Below are positions 19,095 to 21,688 of a stretch of DNA of 21,688 nucleotides, in pieces. Each line of letters starts with the position of its first letter. The stretch's first letter is position 1. The notes below the pieces were generated by a model. That model had not been told where the DNA came from and ran no database searches. It saw only the letters and a list, made by a program, of their open reading frames with translations. The position numbers and the translations under genes were made by a program. The DNA lies in contig PITI01000108.1 in assembly GCA_004325065.1 (NCBI GenBank), forward strand, positions 1 to 21,688, given 5' to 3'. Source of the DNA: Hamiltosporidium magnivora. Taxonomy: Eukaryota; Microsporidia; Dubosqiidae.

Positions 19095-21688
19095 ATGTCC
19101 AATTTTCTACGAAATCCTTGGATTAAAAATGGATTTCAATTTTCTTTACATTATCCAGCGCGCGCGCAAATTATCCAAATACTTGGAAACAACGAAAACA
19201 ATACATTAAAGGTATTACTTTCAGATTCTACAAATATTGTTTTGGCGGTATTATCGAAAGAATCTCTAGAACGGTTTCGAGAGACAGTTGCCACGCCGTA
19301 TTCGGAAATAAAAGGATGTTTTATAACTTTAGAGGATTATTTATATTGTTATGATTCTAATACGTCTCAGCCTTATATTTTTCTTAAAGAATTTAGATAT
19401 TGCGGATCTGAATCTCCCATAATTGGTGAACCATTGGATTTAATTTATGATTCTGATTATAAATTTGCCAAAGAATTTAAAATATTTCAACCTTTCAGTA
19501 TTTCAGATATATGCATTCCAAAGGAAGAAATAAAAAAACAAATAACTCCTCATAATCAGCAATATTTAAAAGAAGTATTTTCTGAATTTTATTCTGACTG
19601 TAATTTCCTGAATGAAAATGAAAATATCGGTTGTTTTTTATATAATGATGGAACAGAAAAAGAAAAAAATACAAATATTTTAACAGAGAATATAAGTTCC
19701 AGATTAAATGAAATAAAAGAAGTCAATACTTCTGATTCTGTACACGATTCCTTTTCTTCTTCGTGTCCAACCGATTTGATTGTTGATTCAATGCAATCAG
19801 AAAACTTATTTACAGAAAATGAACAAACGAATTCTTGGTTACTTTTTCATCAAAATTCTTATCCATTGCAAACATGTATTAAACATTTTAATAAATCTAC
19901 AGATAATATAGAAAACTATAAAAGCAAATATTTTAATCGTATTTGTAATATCGAAGATAAAAAAGACATAAAAAATATTCCAGAATTCGAAGAATATTTA
20001 ATTAAATATGAAGAAAATTTATTTGAAAATGATATTGTTGATGGATTAGAAACAACTTTTATTGATGAAGAATATAAAAATTCTAATTTTTATCGATTCG
20101 AAGAAAAAAATAAAACAAAATCTAAGAATAATGAAAATAATTCTGTTACGATTGTAAACAGTCAACGTTCAATAAATACATCTTCTTCTGAAAAATATTT
20201 TATTAGACAAGCAACTGAAAAAAATATTTTTATGAGTTCTATGAAAAGAAAAGAAAATAAATTTCAAATAAAACTTAATACAAAGAATTCTATATTCAAA
20301 CAGAAATGGAGGTTGAAAAGAAATATTAAAATAAAAATCAAATGTTCACATTTCAAAAATATTGAAAGAAAAGTTGAGTCAGTTTCTGAAAAAATAGAGG
20401 AAAGTAAAAATTTAGGATTAGAAAACACAGTGGATCTTGCTATGGATTCCAATTGTAGAGATTTCGTATCAAATTCAAATGAAGAGATAAATTCCGAGAA
20501 CAAGATAGTGGATCTTGCTTTAGATTCCACTTGTAGAGATTTCAAAAGAAATTTGAATGAAGAGAGAAATCCAAGGAATCTAGAGACAAAGGATCTTGCT
20601 TTAGATTCCTACTGTAGAGATTTCAAAATAAATTCAAATAAAGAGATAAATCCAAGGAATTTAGAGACAGAATTCGGAATAAATGAAAATATCCGTAAAG
20701 AACATCGAACTGATTTAAAAATTTCTATGTTTGAAAAAAAATCCGAAGATTTTAATTTGTGTCTAAAAAAATTAAAAAGAAAAAAACCGTTTAATTTCGA
20801 TTCAAAAGAAGATGATTATAACATTAAAAGCATAAGATCAGAAGATAAATATGAAAAAAATAATTTAGAAAATTTACATAAAAATATTCTTGAGAGAGGA
20901 TTTACAGGTGAGTATAGAAAAAGGAATACATCTCGCAATAAAAATTGTAATGAAATTATTCGTTGTACGAATTGGTGTTCGGAAAAAACCATTGAAATTT
21001 TTCCGCGATTATATTATTGCTCGGAGGAAAAACAAAGAAATGATAATTTTGGTTTTTTTTCTAGAAATAATTATAATAAAACACATGAAAGTATATCTCT
21101 TCGGTCTTCAAAATCAAAATTTAATCAAAGAAAAACAAGGATTAATTGTGATGAGGATTATTACGATGCCAAGAGACATGAAAAAGTCCGTTGGTCTGAT
21201 AATTTTGATGATATAAATTGTAAGGTTTATATTTGTACAAATACTGGTAAATCAGTAATACTTCACAATCCAAATCATAGAATTTTAGAAAAATATATTT
21301 TTCAACAAAATTTTAAATATGAAATTCATAAACCAATTTATATTGAATTTTATAAACTTTCAGATATTAAAATTTTGAAATCAAAAATTTTTAAGACTTT
21401 TAGTTATCCAAATTTAAATGGATGGGCGTATAATTACGAAAGTGAAGTTTTAGATTTTTATAATTTTTTATTTCAAATGGAATTTTTTGTTCGGAAATAT
21501 TTTGAAAGTAGAAAATCCAATGTTGAAGAAGGTATTGAAATTAATGAAAATGGGATGGATTCAAGTATTATAACCTCGGAGGAAGGAATTAAATATACTG
21601 AATCTATTATCAATTTACAGAATCATGAAGAAATTTCAATGGAAATTTGTTCTTTCAAACGAGAATCTGATTATTCTGGGTCTTTTAA
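19095..21688 (+). CDS. Large protein with N-terminal TPP1/Tpz1-like OB fold, 3' end outside the window
   Basis: The frame is open for 864 codons and runs off the right edge. Residues 8-104 resemble the telomeric OB fold of TPP1/Tpz1: NPWI near the start, YPARAQIIQIL (20-30), VLLSDSTNIVLAVLSKESL (40-58), IKGCFITLEDY (72-82) and YIFLKEFRY (94-102). These correspond in order to TPP1's PWI, PRA, LLVSDGT, the strand bearing its xLLLQDC, and FYLQVDRF landmarks. In TPP1 this domain recruits telomerase, and the rest of the protein links to POT1 and other telomere proteins. Residues about 150-700 are low-complexity, rich in Asn, Lys, Glu and Ser, with three 27-residue repeats at 446-525. The last 120 residues look more folded (KVYICTNTGKSVILHNPNHR). 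Known TPP1 and Tpz1 proteins are near 460-545 residues, so this one is much longer. The call is by eye; another OB-fold protein is possible. Open frames at 20264-20545 (minus) and 20890-21216 are shadows. Confidence 0.6.
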   Translation, partial: MSNFLRNPWIKNGFQFSLHYPARAQIIQILGNNENNTLKVLLSDSTNIVLAVLSKESLERFRETVATPYSEIKGCFITLEDYLYCYDSNTSQPYIFLKEFRYCGSESPIIGEPLDLIYDSDYKFAKEFKIFQPFSISDICIPKEEIKKQITPHNQQYLKEVFSEFYSDCNFLNENENIGCFLYNDGTEKEKNTNILTENISSRLNEIKEVNTSDSVHDSFSSSCPTDLIVDSMQSENLFTENEQTNSWLLFHQNSYPLQTCIKHFNKSTDNIENYKSKYFNRICNIEDKKDIKNIPEFEEYLIKYEENLFENDIVDGLETTFIDEEYKNSNFYRFEEKNKTKSKNNENNSVTIVNSQRSINTSSSEKYFIRQATEKNIFMSSMKRKENKFQIKLNTKNSIFKQKWRLKRNIKIKIKCSHFKNIERKVESVSEKIEESKNLGLENTVDLAMDSNCRDFVSNSNEEINSENKIVDLALDSTCRDFKRNLNEERNPRNLETKDLALDSYCRDFKINSNKEINPRNLETEFGINENIRKEHRTDLKISMFEKKSEDFNLCLKKLKRKKPFNFDSKEDDYNIKSIRSEDKYEKNNLENLHKNILERGFTGEYRKRNTSRNKNCNEIIRCTNWCSEKTIEIFPRLYYCSEEKQRNDNFGFFSRNNYNKTHESISLRSSKSKFNQRKTRINCDEDYYDAKRHEKVRWSDNFDDINCKVYICTNTGKSVILHNPNHRILEKYIFQQNFKYEIHKPIYIEFYKLSDIKILKSKIFKTFSYPNLNGWAYNYESEVLDFYNFLFQMEFFVRKYFESRKSNVEEGIEINENGMDSSIITSEEGIKYTESIINLQNHEEISMEICSFKRESDYSGSF
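20430..20669 (+). repeat. Three tandem 27-codon repeats within the TPP1-like gene
   Basis: The units are 20430-20507 (26 codons), 20508-20588 and 20589-20669 (27 codons each). The shared core is DLALDSxCRDF followed by a variable NxNEExN and, in units 2 and 3, PRNLET. The units are very similar at DNA level (GGATCTTGCTTTAGATTCC recurs), so the expansion looks recent. Each unit carries one Cys, one RDF and an acidic stretch. Confidence 0.85.

Noticed and set aside
20898..20920. Intron 5' splice site GGTGAGTAT inside the long gene
   Set aside because: The reading frame stays open through it and no clear branch point or 3' site follows nearby.
20890..21216. 108-codon plus-strand frame
   Set aside because: It is an out-of-frame shadow inside the long TPP1-like open frame.

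Overview
The window looks like nuclear DNA from a microsporidian-type eukaryotic parasite with a loose, AT-rich, gene-poor genome. Four things point that way. Base composition is roughly a quarter GC by eye. The genes are intronless and some are unusually short (an 80-residue Sm protein, a 128-residue ESCRT-III-like protein). Encoded proteins are rich in Asn, Lys, Ile and Glu. A CCC triplet sits immediately 5' of the start codon in four of the five genes, like the CCC-type start-proximal signal known in microsporidia. No genus can be fixed; a lineage with expanded intergenic DNA (Hamiltosporidium-like or Edhazardia-like) would fit. Only about a third of the window is convincingly coding.

Layout. 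1-445 is a GC-richer block unlike everything else, perhaps the 3' end of a non-LTR retroelement or another structured RNA; it is not identified. 446-3609 is AT-rich with no supported gene. 3610-5499 (minus) encodes a 629-residue putative secreted or membrane-anchored protein of unknown function. 5500-12343 is a 6.8 kb gap with decayed coding sequence, the clearest being a broken minus-strand gene (5662-6239) head-to-head with a broken plus-strand gene (6346-6676). 12344-13786 (minus) encodes a 480-residue putative secreted protein that may be a distant relative of the 629-residue one. From 15184 all genes are on the plus strand: a short Snf7/CHMP1 (Did2)-like ESCRT-III protein (15184-15570), an Sm-fold protein closest by eye to SmB (15835-16077), a 3 kb gene-free stretch, then a long open frame (19095 to beyond the window end) whose first 110 residues resemble the OB fold of the telomere protein TPP1/Tpz1.

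The genes do not form an operon or pathway. They are separate housekeeping functions (membrane scission, RNA processing, possibly chromosome ends) beside two lineage-specific secreted proteins. The points of most interest are the TPP1-like OB fold on a very long protein with internal 27-residue repeats, the start-proximal CCC signal with constant spacing, a 20-bp inverted repeat bracketing the Sm start codon, a diverged direct repeat flanking the Sm gene, and the relic genes in the gaps. All family calls were made by reading the sequence, without database searches.
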